Notes under the pieces: generated by a model
Told to the model about the DNA's origin: nothing
Databases searched by the model: none
The model's input: only the letters and a program-made list of their open reading frames with translations
NCBI RefSeq assembly: GCF_002855575.1
Contig: NZ_PKRQ01000005.1
Span: forward strand, 62,001 to 126,000
DNA length: 64,000 nt
Direction: 5' to 3'
Source: Tabrizicola sp. TH137
Lineage (GTDB): Bacteria > Pseudomonadota > Alphaproteobacteria > Rhodobacterales > Rhodobacteraceae
Position numbers and translations under genes: made by a program
Shown: in pieces, positions 34,822 through 43,598 of the stretch
Numbering within the stretch: the stretch's first letter is position 1
How the letters are laid out: every line of letters starts with the position of its first letter

Positions 34822-35666
34822 TGCTGGAAAAGAATTACTTGGCTAGTGCTGAGGACTTTCTCTCGGAAGCCATAGAAAACATTATTCAAGCACAGGCAAA
34901 CCAATCGCGCTGGAAGTTTGCTGCGGTGAACCTCGTGGCAGCACTTGAGCTTTCCTTAAAGGCAAAGCTAATTTCGGTGCACCCAGTGCTTGTCAGGGAG
35001 ACACTTGACTCGAAAAGGCGATCAATCAGCTTAGTTCAAGCGCTAGCGAGACTGAAGGACCCGGAGATTTATGGACTTCGGATACCCCAACAAGCAGAAC
35101 ACAGTATCGCAAGCGCCGTCGACCTGAGGAATGGAGTTTCTCATGGAGTGCTGTTTGAGAATGAAAAATCAATTGCATCAAAGTGCTTTGAGGTGTTTGC
35201 GTTTGTTCGCTTTTTTCTTCAAAGCGAATTTAATGTAGATCTCTCCAGCTTTGTAAACAAGAACTCACTTAAGAAGATCCTCGAAATTGCTCGACGGCGC
35301 GAAGAGTTCCTAAATCACGCAAAGAATCAACTCATCGAGAACGAAAATGTCTATTGCTGCCCAGACTGCGTTGAAGACTTTCTTGTGATACGCAAGGGAA
35401 GGTTCATTTGTCTTCATTGTATGTATAGTGAGGATCCGCAGTCCTGCGCAGATTGCGGCACAGAGCTCCCAAGCACAAAAATCTACCCTCTATCTGAGTA
35501 CTTCGAATATGCATTTGAAGACGGGCACACACGATTGCTAAAGGACTTCGGCATGCCCGACATAGAGGTGTGCTTGGAGTGCCTTAGAAAGAGACGTGAT
35601 GAGATTGAAACGCAACGCTTCCAAGATATGGTCGAGGACTTCTACTTCCAAATTGCCACCAGTTAG
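34821..35666 (+). CDS. AT-rich accessory protein with HEPN-like Rx4H motif and zinc-ribbon cysteines
   Basis: A 281-residue protein I do not recognise as a named family. Residues 1-135 are helical and DUF4145/HEPN-like, with RNGVSH at 103-108 matching the Rx4-6H active site of HEPN ribonucleases. Residues 178-254 hold cysteine pairs: C180/C183, C197/C200, C209/C212 and C251/C254, suggesting one or two zinc ribbons. Base composition differs sharply from neighbours: 34861-34920 is about 45% G+C, and rare-type codons (AGA, TTA, CTA, ATA) are frequent. The ATG overlaps the parE stop, so it may be translated by coupling. Likely horizontally acquired; a defence or toxin role is inference. Confidence 0.75.
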   Translation: MLEKNYLASAEDFLSEAIENIIQAQANQSRWKFAAVNLVAALELSLKAKLISVHPVLVRETLDSKRRSISLVQALARLKDPEIYGLRIPQQAEHSIASAVDLRNGVSHGVLFENEKSIASKCFEVFAFVRFFLQSEFNVDLSSFVNKNSLKKILEIARRREEFLNHAKNQLIENENVYCCPDCVEDFLVIRKGRFICLHCMYSEDPQSCADCGTELPSTKIYPLSEYFEYAFEDGHTRLLKDFGMPDIEVCLECLRKRRDEIETQRFQDMVEDFYFQIATS

Positions 35667-35764
35667 TGAATGCGCATAATTCAGGCAGATAGGCTACAGT
35701 CAAGACGATTGAAATCGCCCCAAACACCGCCCAAAGCACTCGCGTAAGTTAAATTGGCAACCCT

Positions 35765-36055
35765 ATGTCCCAAACCTTCGAAAGCATCATGCGCGGCCTG
35801 ACCGAGGTCGAAGCCTATCTCAAAGGCAACACCTCCGGCGCCATCACCCATCATATCGAAGTCCCCACCCCCGACGTGCGCGCGATCCGCGCCAGCACCG
35901 GCCTCAGTCAGGCCGACTTCGCCCGCTCCATCGGGGTCAGCAAGGGGACGCTGGTGAATTGGGAACAGGCCCGCCGCCGCCCCGAAGGCCCGGCGCGCGT
36001 CCTGCTGGCGCTGATCGCCAAGGACCCGACCATCGTGCAAAGGATGCTGGCGTAG
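35765..36055 (+). CDS. Orphan HTH antitoxin-like regulator (HigA/NadS-type)
   Basis: A 96-residue DNA-binding protein with a lambda-type helix-turn-helix, VRAIRASTGLSQADFARSIGVSKGTLVNWEQARRRP, near residues 38-72 and an N-terminal extension (MSQTFESIMRGLTEVEAYLKG) typical of antitoxins usually preceded by a RelE/HigB toxin gene. No such toxin is upstream; the preceding gene is the AT-rich HEPN-like one, 98 bases away. Its stop TAG is the first part of a TAGGGTGCGTG hairpin. Confidence 0.85.
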   Translation: MSQTFESIMRGLTEVEAYLKGNTSGAITHHIEVPTPDVRAIRASTGLSQADFARSIGVSKGTLVNWEQARRRPEGPARVLLALIAKDPTIVQRMLA

Positions 36056-36075
36056 GGTGCGTGCTCGCACGCACC
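36053..36075 (+). repeat. TAGGGTGCGTG hairpin supplying a stop codon
   Basis: The TAG stop of the HTH gene (36053-36055) is followed at once by GGTGCGTG, loop CTCG, CACGCACC (36056-36075), an 8-bp perfect stem. Same architecture as the 27732 element. Confidence 0.85.
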
Positions 36076-36090
36076 GCCCCAAACCCGCCC

Positions 36091-36756
36091 CTACCCCCCC
36101 ATCACCTCTGCCGCCAGGGCCCGCGTGATCGGCCGCCCTTCGGCCAGCGCCCTTGCGTCCAACGCGGCCACCAGATCGCGGGCGGCGTCGATGGATCGCT
36201 CCATCCGCGCCACCATATAGGGGATCACGGCAGGCGGGACGGCGATCTGGCGGTCGGAAAACAGCTTGATCAGCACCGCCGACAGAAGCGCGTCATCCGG
36301 CGCCTCGATCCGCGCCAGCCCCGCCGCCTGCAAACGGCTGGCAAGATCGGGCAGCGCAAGGGGCCAGTCGCGCGGTGGGGTCGCGGCCGTCACCAAAAGG
36401 TGCCCGGCTTGCGTGACAAGGTTGTGCAGATGGAAGAAGGCCGCCTCCCCCGCGCCATCGCCTGCGACGGCCTCTGCATCCTCCACCGCCACGGCGCCAT
36501 GGGCCGAGAGCGCCGGAAGGTCTGCCCCGGCCAGCGCCGTGGCGGGCAGCACCGCCGCCCCCGTCTCGGCCGCCCAGAGCTTTGCCAGATGCGTCTTGCC
36601 GCTGCCCTTCGGCCCCGTCAGCACCATCTTGCCGCCGGGCCAGTGGCGCCAGTCGTCCAGCGCGGCCAGCGCCGCCGCATTGGCGGGCGAGACGAAGAAA
36701 TCCTCCCGCCGCCAGGCCGTGCGGGCGGGCAGGTCGAAGGTCAGTTGCCGGATCAC
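36091..36756 (-). CDS. hda: DnaA-like replication regulator HdaA
   Basis: A 221-residue AAA+ protein related to DnaA domain III, which with the sliding clamp stimulates DnaA-ATP hydrolysis to prevent over-initiation. An N-terminal clamp-binding QLTFDL (residues 4-9) is clearly present, Walker A is TGPKGSGKTH, and the sensor region LASRLQAAGLARIEAPDDALLSAVLIK follows. Its ATG overlaps the stop of the upstream permease gene (36753-36756). Confidence 0.92.
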   Translation of the reverse strand: MIRQLTFDLPARTAWRREDFFVSPANAAALAALDDWRHWPGGKMVLTGPKGSGKTHLAKLWAAETGAAVLPATALAGADLPALSAHGAVAVEDAEAVAGDGAGEAAFFHLHNLVTQAGHLLVTAATPPRDWPLALPDLASRLQAAGLARIEAPDDALLSAVLIKLFSDRQIAVPPAVIPYMVARMERSIDAARDLVAALDARALAEGRPITRALAAEVMGG

Positions 36757-37844
36757 TCCGCCGCCTCGTCCCTTGCCTCTGGCGGCTCACGCCCCGCATA
36801 GCCGCGATAAAGAAGGCTCGCCTGATATTGCTGGATGCCGAACCGCGTCAGCACCCCGATGGCCGCCGCCACCGGCACCGCGACCAGCATCCCCACAAAG
36901 CCGAAGAGCGACCCGAAGGCCGACAGCGCAAAGAGCAGCCAGACCGGGTGCAGGCCGACCGAATTCCCCACCAGCTTGGGCGTCAGGATATTGCCTTCGA
37001 TGAATTGCCCCGCCGCGAAGATGCCCGCGATGATGGCAATCGACATCCAGTCGCCCCAGAACTGGAACAGCGCAAGGCCGATGGCCAGCGCGCCCCCCAC
37101 CAGCGACCCGACATAGGGGATGAAGGTGATCGCCCCGGCGATGGCCCCCACCACCAGACCGAATTGCAGCCCCGCGATCATCAGGGCGATGGCGTAGAAA
37201 CTGCCCAGCAGCAGGCAGACCGAGAGTTGCCCGCGCACAAAGCCCGCCAGCACGGCGTTGATCTCGTTCCCCAGTCGCCGCACCGTCGGCGCATGGTCGC
37301 GCGGCAGCAGGCTGTCGATCTTGGCGACCATATGATCCCAGTCCAGCAGCAGGTAGAAGGCCACCACCGGCACCACGACGATGAAAACGATGGCCGAGAC
37401 AAGGCCCATGGCGGAAGAGAGCAGCGTCTCGGCCAATTGCCCGCCCTTGGCCTGGATCGTCGTCGCGATCTGCGCCAGCGTCTGACGGATGGTCGAGGTG
37501 CTGTCCGACAGTTCCGGGAAGCGTTCCACGAGGAAAGCTTGCAGCCGCTGCGAAATCTCGGGCGCGGCGTTGATGAGGCCGGTCAATTGCTGGATCAGCG
37601 TCGGGATGATCGCCAGCACCAGAAGCACCGCCAGCAAAAGCGCGACGAGCGAGATCGTCACCGTCGCCCCCACCCGCGACAGGCCCAGCCGTTCCAGCCG
37701 GTCGGCGACGGGGTCGAGGAAATAGGCGATGGCGCCGCCCACGAGGAAGGGCAGCATCACATTGCCCAGCGCCCAGAGCAGGAAGAGGAAGACCGCCATC
37801 GCGATCCCCCAGTAGAAAAGCTGTTGCCTGACAGGCAGGGCCAT
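36753..37844 (-). CDS. AI-2E/PerM-family membrane protein
   Basis: A 363-residue inner-membrane protein with about eight transmembrane segments. Family marks are FYWGIAMAVFLFLLWALGNVMLPFLVGGAIAYFLDPV at the N-terminus and IEGNILTPKLVGNSVGLHPVWLLFAL toward the C-terminus. Relatives export autoinducer-2 or other solutes, or act as Na+/H+ antiporters; the role here is open. ATG 37844 (MALPVRQQ) is preferred over 37910. It is cotranscribed with hda, a recurrent pairing. Confidence 0.9.
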   Translation of the reverse strand: MALPVRQQLFYWGIAMAVFLFLLWALGNVMLPFLVGGAIAYFLDPVADRLERLGLSRVGATVTISLVALLLAVLLVLAIIPTLIQQLTGLINAAPEISQRLQAFLVERFPELSDSTSTIRQTLAQIATTIQAKGGQLAETLLSSAMGLVSAIVFIVVVPVVAFYLLLDWDHMVAKIDSLLPRDHAPTVRRLGNEINAVLAGFVRGQLSVCLLLGSFYAIALMIAGLQFGLVVGAIAGAITFIPYVGSLVGGALAIGLALFQFWGDWMSIAIIAGIFAAGQFIEGNILTPKLVGNSVGLHPVWLLFALSAFGSLFGFVGMLVAVPVAAAIGVLTRFGIQQYQASLLYRGYAGREPPEARDEAAE

Positions 37845-37965
37845 ACGCGCCTCCGGGTTGCGGATGCATGATATCATGCCTTGCGGCCAAAGGTGCAAGG
37901 GCGGGCGCATGTCCCTGCGCCCGCCCTTGCCTTGTCGTGCCGATAATGCGGCCCGCCCTGCCCGA

Positions 37966-38469
37966 TCAGTGGCAGGCGGGGCGGGTGCCGGGCAGCAGGA
38001 CCTTGTCGATCACATGGATCACGCCATTGTCGGCCTTGATGTCGGCGATGATGACATTGGCCACCTCGCCCGTGCCATCGGCGATGGTCACGCCACCCGA
38101 CCCTGCCGTGATGCAGAGCCGCTGCGAGGTCAGGAGCGGCTTGAAATAGTTTGACCCTGCCGGGATGGCGGCGGCGGGCAAGTTCCGGTCATCGACGTGA
38201 TAGAGCAGGACATCGGTCAACTGGCCCTTGTTTTCCGGCTTCAGCAGGGTCTCCACCGTGCCTTCGGGCAGGGCGGCGAAGGCCTCGTTCACCGGGGCAT
38301 AGACGGTGAAGGGGCCGGGTCCGGCCAGCGTCTCGGCCAGACCGGCCGCCGTGACGGCGGCGACGAGCGTGGTAAAGCGCTCATCCCCCGCCGCGATATC
38401 GACGATGCTTTGGGCCGAAGCGGTGGTGGCGGAAAGGGCCAGTGCGGCCAGTGCAAGCTTGAATTTCAT
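37966..38469 (-). CDS. Secreted fasciclin-domain protein
   Basis: A 167-residue exported protein: signal MKFKLALAALALSATTASAQ, then one fasciclin (FAS1) domain with FTTLVAAVTAAGLAETLAGPGPFTVYAPVNEAFAALP and LLYHVDDRNLPAA, ending IHVIDKVLLP as expected. FAS1 domains mediate adhesion at the cell surface or in the periplasm. ATG 38469 begins the signal peptide; the frame upstream to 38547 is not needed. It stands alone. Confidence 0.92.
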   Translation of the reverse strand: MKFKLALAALALSATTASAQSIVDIAAGDERFTTLVAAVTAAGLAETLAGPGPFTVYAPVNEAFAALPEGTVETLLKPENKGQLTDVLLYHVDDRNLPAAAIPAGSNYFKPLLTSQRLCITAGSGGVTIADGTGEVANVIIADIKADNGVIHVIDKVLLPGTRPACH

Positions 38470-38629
38470 GATACGTCCCCGTGGATGCGACAGGGCGGAA
38501 CTGCCATGTCGCAAGGGGCTACGCGCCGCCCCCCTCGGCCCGATCACCGCATTTCAACGCTCTGGCAAAGGCGTTATCCGGCGTGATCGCCGGGCGCGGA
38601 TTGTTTCAACCCCGCCGCGGAGACGCGGA

Positions 38630-39283
38630 TCACAGACCCATTTCCTTCAGCAAGGACAGCGCCGCCTCGCGCGTATCCTCGCGGTCGGCCAGCCGCAGCC
38701 ATTGCCGGGACATCTCGATCATCTCTTCCCGCGCCGCCTCGCCTTTCCTGGAATGCAGCGGCAGAAGCTGGTTCTTGAGGCTGCCAAGGTCCTGGTGACC
38801 GATGTTCTCATCCGTCCGGTCGGCGGTCTGTTCGAACCGCATCTGGTCATCATGGATGACGGCATGTTCATATCGTTGAAAGTCCTTCACCATTTCCGAC
38901 AGGGCCTTGCTGTCTTGCGGCGTTTCGGGCGGGCGGTTTCCCTCTCGCATCGAAAGGAAGGTCCCGATCATCCGTTGTGCCGTCCGGATCGACAGCGGTT
39001 TGCCGCTGTTCTCCCCCGTGCAGAATTCCTTGAGCGACTTTCCCGCCCCGCTATTGCCCGAAATGCCGAACTCCTTGATCAGGGCTTTTGCGAAATCCTC
39101 GCGCGCCTGACGGTTGGCCGTCTGGGTTTCCGGGTCGAAATGCGCCTTGATCTTCGCTAGGCCCGCGAAAAGGGCGCTTTTCTTCAGGCCCCTCTGGTCA
39201 TCCGACTGGACCGTGCCGAAAGAGGCGCTTTTCATCAGGCTGACAAGGCTTTTGTTGGTCAGGCTCGAAAGGTCACGTCCCAT
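38630..39283 (-). CDS. Unknown protein paired with a secretion chaperone-like gene; candidate type III effector
   Basis: A 217-residue hydrophilic protein with no recognised domain and no membrane segment or signal peptide. The N-terminus MGRDLSSLTNKSLVSLMKSA is rich in Ser, Thr and Leu, as type III secretion signals often are. The middle (FDPETQTANRQAREDFAKALIKEF) and C-terminus (EEMIEMSRQWLRLADREDTREAAL) are helical and charged. GGAG precedes the ATG. It lies 21 bases after a CesT-like chaperone gene on the same strand. The effector role is inference from this pairing. Confidence 0.65.
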   Translation of the reverse strand: MGRDLSSLTNKSLVSLMKSASFGTVQSDDQRGLKKSALFAGLAKIKAHFDPETQTANRQAREDFAKALIKEFGISGNSGAGKSLKEFCTGENSGKPLSIRTAQRMIGTFLSMREGNRPPETPQDSKALSEMVKDFQRYEHAVIHDDQMRFEQTADRTDENIGHQDLGSLKNQLLPLHSRKGEAAREEMIEMSRQWLRLADREDTREAALSLLKEMGL

Positions 39284-39304
39284 GATGGCGCTCCGGGTCT
39301 ATGG

Positions 39305-39790
39305 TCAAAGGCGGAAGAGAAGGTCGGTGCCCGGCGGGTCGGGCGCGGCCTCCGGCGCGGTAGGGGCCGCGCTGCCGGACAGCAGATGCGGAAGGCGCGC
39401 CGCGCAGTCGCGGGCCGCCATGGCCCCTGCTTCCAGCCGCGCGCGCAGGTGAGGCAGGGTGAGTTGCGCGCGGTCTATCCTGTCGGTCCAGACCCAGCAG
39501 CCGAATTCAAGGTCGAGCGTGACGAAGCCGCGCCCCGACTGGAAGGTCGAAAGATTGGCCTCGTGCAGCAGGAAGAGGGCGTTCTGCGGCAAGGGCTGCG
39601 GCAGGGACAGGGCCGACTTCAGCACGATGCCGCCCGCCTCGCCCGCATCGAAGACGGCGATCTCGGTTCCGTCGAAGGACAGCTCGAACAGCCCCGCGTC
39701 GCCAAAGCCCAGATCGTCCAGCCCGATCTCGGCCCCCAGTTCGGCAATCATGTCGTCAAGCCATTTCGGGCGGTGCTGTGCCTCGGTCAT
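39305..39790 (-). CDS. Type III secretion chaperone-like (CesT-type) protein
   Basis: A 161-residue small acidic protein. The order WLDDMIAELGAEIGLDDLGFGDAGLFELSFDGTEIAVF..., then LPQPLPQNALFLLHEANL and GFVTLDLEFGCWVWTDRI, follows the alpha-beta pattern of CesT/Tir-chaperone proteins, which hold effectors for type III export. A Pro/Ala-rich tail follows residue ~140. ATG 39790 with AAGGGGG upstream is preferred over a TTG at 39808. No secretion apparatus genes are in the window. Confidence 0.6.
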   Translation of the reverse strand: MTEAQHRPKWLDDMIAELGAEIGLDDLGFGDAGLFELSFDGTEIAVFDAGEAGGIVLKSALSLPQPLPQNALFLLHEANLSTFQSGRGFVTLDLEFGCWVWTDRIDRAQLTLPHLRARLEAGAMAARDCAARLPHLLSGSAAPTAPEAAPDPPGTDLLFRL

Positions 39791-40007
39791 CTCGGCCCCC
39801 TTCTGCAAGGCTGTTCCGGCAGCCTAGCCGTTGAACCCGAGGGCGGGCGTGCCGTTCGGCACAGCGGGCGCGCCGATAGGGCGGCGGCATCCGCCCCGTC
39901 CCCCGCCCGATGGCGCAGCCAGGAAAGGCCAGCCCCGGCGGCAGGGGCGTTGCCTCACCCCCGGCTTCCCGCTAGGAACGGGGCCGAACCGTTCTCACGA
40001 GGCCATC

Positions 40008-41345
40008 ATGCGCTTGACCCGCTACTTCCTGCCCGTCCTGAAGGAAAACCCCGCCGAGGCGCAGATCGTGTCGCATCGCTACATGCTCCGCGCGGGCATG
40101 ATCAAGCAGCAGGCGGCGGGCATCTATTCCTGGCTGCCGCTGGGCTATCGGGTGCTGAAGCGGATCGAGGAGATCGTCCATCAGGAACAGATCCGCGCCG
40201 GTCATATCCCGCTTCTGATGCCGACGCTGCAACCGGCGGACCTGTGGCGCGAATCCGGGCGCTATGACGATTACGGGCAGGAAATGCTGCGCATCACCGA
40301 CCGGCAGAAGCGCGAGATGCTCTATGGCCCGACGAATGAGGAGATGATCACCGACATCTTCCGCGCCCATGTGAACAGCTACAAGGACCTGCCGCTGACG
40401 CTTTACCACATCCAGTGGAAGTTCCGCGACGAGATGCGCCCGCGTTTCGGCGTGATGCGGGGGCGCGAATTCCTGATGAAGGACGGCTACAATTTCGACA
40501 TCGACCGCGATGCCGCGATCCACGCCTATAACCGCCACATGGTCAGCTATCTGCGGACCTATGAGCGCATGGGCCTGACCGCCATTCCGATGCGCGCGGC
40601 CTCCGGCCCCATCGGCGGGGACAACACGCATGAATTCCTCGTGCTGGCGCAGACGGGGGAATCCGAGGTCTTCTATGACGACCGGGTGACCGGCCTGAAA
40701 CTTGGCGCGCGCGACATCGACTATGACGACCGCGCGCAGGTGGCGAAGGTCTGCGAGGAGTTCACCACCCTCTATGCCCGCACGGATGAAACGCATGACG
40801 AGGCCGTGTTCAACGCCGTGCCCGAAGCGCATCGCAAGGTGGGTCGCGGGATCGAGGTGGGGCAGATCTTCTATTTCGGCACCAAATATTCCGAAGCGAT
40901 GGGCGCGACCGTCGTCACCCCCGATGGCAGCCGCGTGCCGGTGGAGATGGGGTCGCACGGTATCGGCGTGAGCCGCCTTTTGGGCGCGATCATCGAGGCC
41001 AGCCATGACGACAAGGGCATCATCTGGCCGGAAGGCGTGACGCCCTTCCCGGTGGGGATCGTCAACCTGAAACAGGGCGACGGCGCTGCGGATGCGGCCT
41101 GCGAGGGGATCTACAAGGCGCTGGCGGCCAAGGGGCTTGAGGCGCTTTATGACGACCGCGACGAACGTGCCGGGGCGAAATTCGCCACGATGGACCTGAT
41201 CGGCCTGCCCTGGCGGATCACGGTCGGGCCGCGCGGCCTTGCCAATGGCGTGGTGGAACTGACCTCGCGCCGCACGGGCGAAAGCGAAGAGATGTCGCCC
41301 GAGGCGGCGGTAGACCGCATCGCCCAGATCTACGCCGGGCGCTGA
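40008..41345 (+). CDS. proS: Prolyl-tRNA synthetase
   Basis: A 445-residue class II synthetase attaching proline to tRNA-Pro. Motif regions are [50 protein letters not shown] and [26 protein letters not shown], then [14 protein letters not shown]. The large editing insertion of the E. coli enzyme is missing, which is normal for Alphaproteobacteria and not a truncation. ATG 40008 fits the family start [13 protein letters not shown]. Palindromic elements follow the stop. Confidence 0.97.
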   Translation: MRLTRYFLPVLKENPAEAQIVSHRYMLRAGMIKQQAAGIYSWLPLGYRVLKRIEEIVHQEQIRAGHIPLLMPTLQPADLWRESGRYDDYGQEMLRITDRQKREMLYGPTNEEMITDIFRAHVNSYKDLPLTLYHIQWKFRDEMRPRFGVMRGREFLMKDGYNFDIDRDAAIHAYNRHMVSYLRTYERMGLTAIPMRAASGPIGGDNTHEFLVLAQTGESEVFYDDRVTGLKLGARDIDYDDRAQVAKVCEEFTTLYARTDETHDEAVFNAVPEAHRKVGRGIEVGQIFYFGTKYSEAMGATVVTPDGSRVPVEMGSHGIGVSRLLGAIIEASHDDKGIIWPEGVTPFPVGIVNLKQGDGAADAACEGIYKALAAKGLEALYDDRDERAGAKFATMDLIGLPWRITVGPRGLANGVVELTSRRTGESEEMSPEAAVDRIAQIYAGR

Positions 41346-41346
41346 T

Positions 41347-41389
41347 CCCGCCTTCGGGCGGGGGAAAAATTTTCATACGAAAATTTTTC
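41347..41389 (+). terminator. Hairpin pair after proS
   Basis: CCCGCC-TTCG-GGCGGG (41347-41362) is a UUCG-capped stem, followed by the 26-base perfect palindrome GAAAAATTTTC/ATAC/GAAAATTTTTC (41364-41389). Together they probably end the proS transcript. Confidence 0.7.
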
Positions 41390-41458
41390 GGGGGGCCTGC
41401 CCCCCACGGCCCCTGCGGGGCCGTTCCCCCCGGAGTATTTCAGGCCAAGATGAAGGGC
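41390..41458 (+). repeat. Composite G6C/GC6 hairpin element with GAGTATTT motif, copy 1
   Basis: GGGGGGC-CT-GCCCCCC (41390-41405) and ACGGCCCC-TGC-GGGGCCGT (41406-41424) precede a motif reading GAGTATTT then CAGGCCAAGATGAAG (41433-41455). The same motif type recurs near 56885 and, more diverged, near 54870. Confidence 0.75.
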
Positions 41459-41544
41459 ATGACGTAGCGTCAGGGGACGGGCTGTCGCGTTGACTTCACA
41501 AGGGCCGGGCGCATCCTGTCGCCGCCTGCAACGGAGCGCCGCGC

Positions 41545-42210
41545 ATGTCCCTTCCTGCCAATCATCCCCGTCTGACAAAGCGGCCCTTCACCACGGGCGA
41601 GCTTCTGGCCGATGGCATCGTGCATGCCGTGGCGCTGCTGGCGGGCGTGATCGCCTTTGCCGTGCTGCTTGGCCATGTTCTGACGCTGGGAGAGATCGGC
41701 ATCTTCGCGGCGCTGGCTGTCTATGCGGCGGGCTATTTCGCGATGTTCGGCTTTTCGCTGGCCTATAACATGGTGCCGAATTCGGCGCTGAAATGGGTGC
41801 TGCGGCGGTTCGACCATTCCGCCATCTATGTGATGATCGCGGGCACCTATACCGCTGTGGTGGTGCATTTCGAGGACGGGCTTTTCGCGGCGGTTCTGGC
41901 CGGGGTGGTCTGGGCGGGGGCCGTGCTGGGGGTCGTGGTCAAGGTCGCGCTGCCGGGGCGGTTCGACCGGCTGTCGGTGCTGGCCTATATCGCGCTGGGT
42001 GTGGTGGGCGTCGCCGCCATCGGCCCGGCACGGGAGGCGCTGCCGCTTGCCTCGCTCTGGCTTCTGGTGCTGGGCGGGATCACCTATGTCGCCGGGGTGG
42101 GGTTTTACCGCTGGCACGGGCTGAAGTTCCACAATGCCATCTGGCATCTTTTCGTGGCCGTGGCGGCCGGGCTGCATTTCGCCGCTGTCGCGCTGGCCGT
42201 GGCGGGGTGA
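41545..42210 (+). CDS. trhA: Hemolysin III/PAQR-family membrane protein (TrhA-like)
   Basis: A 221-residue inner-membrane protein with seven hydrophobic segments. PFTTGELLADGIVHAVALLAG near the N-terminus, SALKWVLRRFDHSAIYVMIAGTYT in the middle and FHNAIWHLFVAVAAGLHFAAV at the end carry the conserved His/Asp residues of the PAQR/hemolysin III family; bacterial members affect membrane energetics. Not a true secreted hemolysin. It lies 104 bases before the lol genes. Confidence 0.92.
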   Translation: MSLPANHPRLTKRPFTTGELLADGIVHAVALLAGVIAFAVLLGHVLTLGEIGIFAALAVYAAGYFAMFGFSLAYNMVPNSALKWVLRRFDHSAIYVMIAGTYTAVVVHFEDGLFAAVLAGVVWAGAVLGVVVKVALPGRFDRLSVLAYIALGVVGVAAIGPAREALPLASLWLLVLGGITYVAGVGFYRWHGLKFHNAIWHLFVAVAAGLHFAAVALAVAG

Positions 42211-42314
42211 AGCCGCCCGCCGCCGCCCTTTCACGGGCGCGTGGCTTGACCTTCGCAAGGCTTGCCGACACTGTCCGCCCGCACAGCCCCGCGGGGCGTT
42301 TTCTCAGGCAGGAC

Positions 42315-43598
42315 ATGGCGACGACAGCCCCCTTCTCGCGCTTCGAATGGATGATTGCCTGGCGCTATCTGCGCGCCCGCCGCGCCGAGGGCGGGGTCAG
42401 CGTGATGACCTGGATCAGCCTGGCGGGCATCACGCTGGCCGTCTTTGCGCTGATCGCCACGCTGTCGGTGCGCGCCGGGTTCCGGGCGGAATTTGTGGAC
42501 ACGATCCTGGGTGCCAATGCCCATGTGACCGTCTATTCGGCGGGCCGCGTGACCGAAAATGGCCAACTGATCCGGGGGTTTGACGACTATGACGCGCTGG
42601 CCGCCCGGCTGGCCGAGGTGCCGGGCGTCACCCGCGCCGCGCCGCTGATCAAGGGGCAGGTCATGGTGACGGCGGGCGAAGGCACCACGGGGGCCGAGGT
42701 CTTCGGCATCCGCCCCGCCGATCTGGAGGCGATCCCCCGCGTCGGCATCGGCGCCAATGCCGAGGGCGACATCGCCCGCTTTGCCGAAGGCATCGCCATC
42801 GGGTCGGGCATTGCGCGCGAATTGGGCGTCGGTCTGGGCGACCGCGTCCGCGTCATCGCGCCCTCGGGCGTCAAGACGGCCTTCGGCACCAGCCCGCGCG
42901 TCAATGCCTATGAGGTGGTCTATATCTTCACCGCCGGGCGCTATGACATTGATCGCACACGGCTTTACATGCCGTTTGACGAGGCGCAGGCCTATTTCAA
43001 CAAGGAAGGCCGCGCCGACGAGATCGAGGTGATGGTGGCAGAGCCCGAACGGGTGGATGACCTGTCGGGCGCGCTGCTGGCCGCCTCTGGCCCCGACGGG
43101 ATGCTCTGGACATGGCGCGACTCTGCCGGGGCCTTCCTGCGGGCGCTGGATGTGGAGGACAACATCATGTTCGTGATCCTGTCCATCCTGGTGCTGATCG
43201 CCTCGATGAACATCATCTCGGGCCTGATCATGCTGGTGAAGAACAAGGGCCGCGACATCGGCATCCTGCGCACCATGGGCCTGACGGAGGGCGCGGTGCT
43301 GCGGGTCTTCTTCCTCTGCGGCGCGTCCACGGGCCTTGTCGGCACGGCACTAGGGGTGGTGTTGGGTTGCCTCTTCGCAATCTATATCGACCCGATCTTT
43401 TCCTTCGTGAACTACATGGCGGGGGGCGGGGTCTGGGATCCGTCGATCCGGGGCATCTATGCGTTGCCTGCAAAACTGCAGTTGGGCGATGTGCTGTCGG
43501 CGGTGGGGCTTTCGCTGTTCCTGTCCTTTGTCGTCACGCTGTTTCCGGCCCGCCGCGCGGCGCGGATGAACCCGGTGGAGGCGCTGCGCTATGAATGA
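42315..43598 (+). CDS. Lipoprotein-releasing ABC transporter permease (LolC/LolE)
   Basis: A 427-residue inner-membrane protein: one transmembrane helix after [24 protein letters not shown], a large periplasmic domain (about residues 50-275), then three helices from [36 protein letters not shown]... to the C-terminal [18 protein letters not shown]. With LolD it extracts outer-membrane lipoproteins from the inner membrane. A single LolC/E-type permease (probably a homodimer) is common in Alphaproteobacteria. It overlaps lolD by eight bases. Confidence 0.93.
   Translation: MATTAPFSRFEWMIAWRYLRARRAEGGVSVMTWISLAGITLAVFALIATLSVRAGFRAEFVDTILGANAHVTVYSAGRVTENGQLIRGFDDYDALAARLAEVPGVTRAAPLIKGQVMVTAGEGTTGAEVFGIRPADLEAIPRVGIGANAEGDIARFAEGIAIGSGIARELGVGLGDRVRVIAPSGVKTAFGTSPRVNAYEVVYIFTAGRYDIDRTRLYMPFDEAQAYFNKEGRADEIEVMVAEPERVDDLSGALLAASGPDGMLWTWRDSAGAFLRALDVEDNIMFVILSILVLIASMNIISGLIMLVKNKGRDIGILRTMGLTEGAVLRVFFLCGASTGLVGTALGVVLGCLFAIYIDPIFSFVNYMAGGGVWDPSIRGIYALPAKLQLGDVLSAVGLSLFLSFVVTLFPARRAARMNPVEALRYE

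Noticed and set aside
40008-41345. Truncated prolyl-tRNA synthetase
   Set aside because: The missing editing insertion is the normal alphaproteobacterial form; the ends and catalytic motifs are intact.
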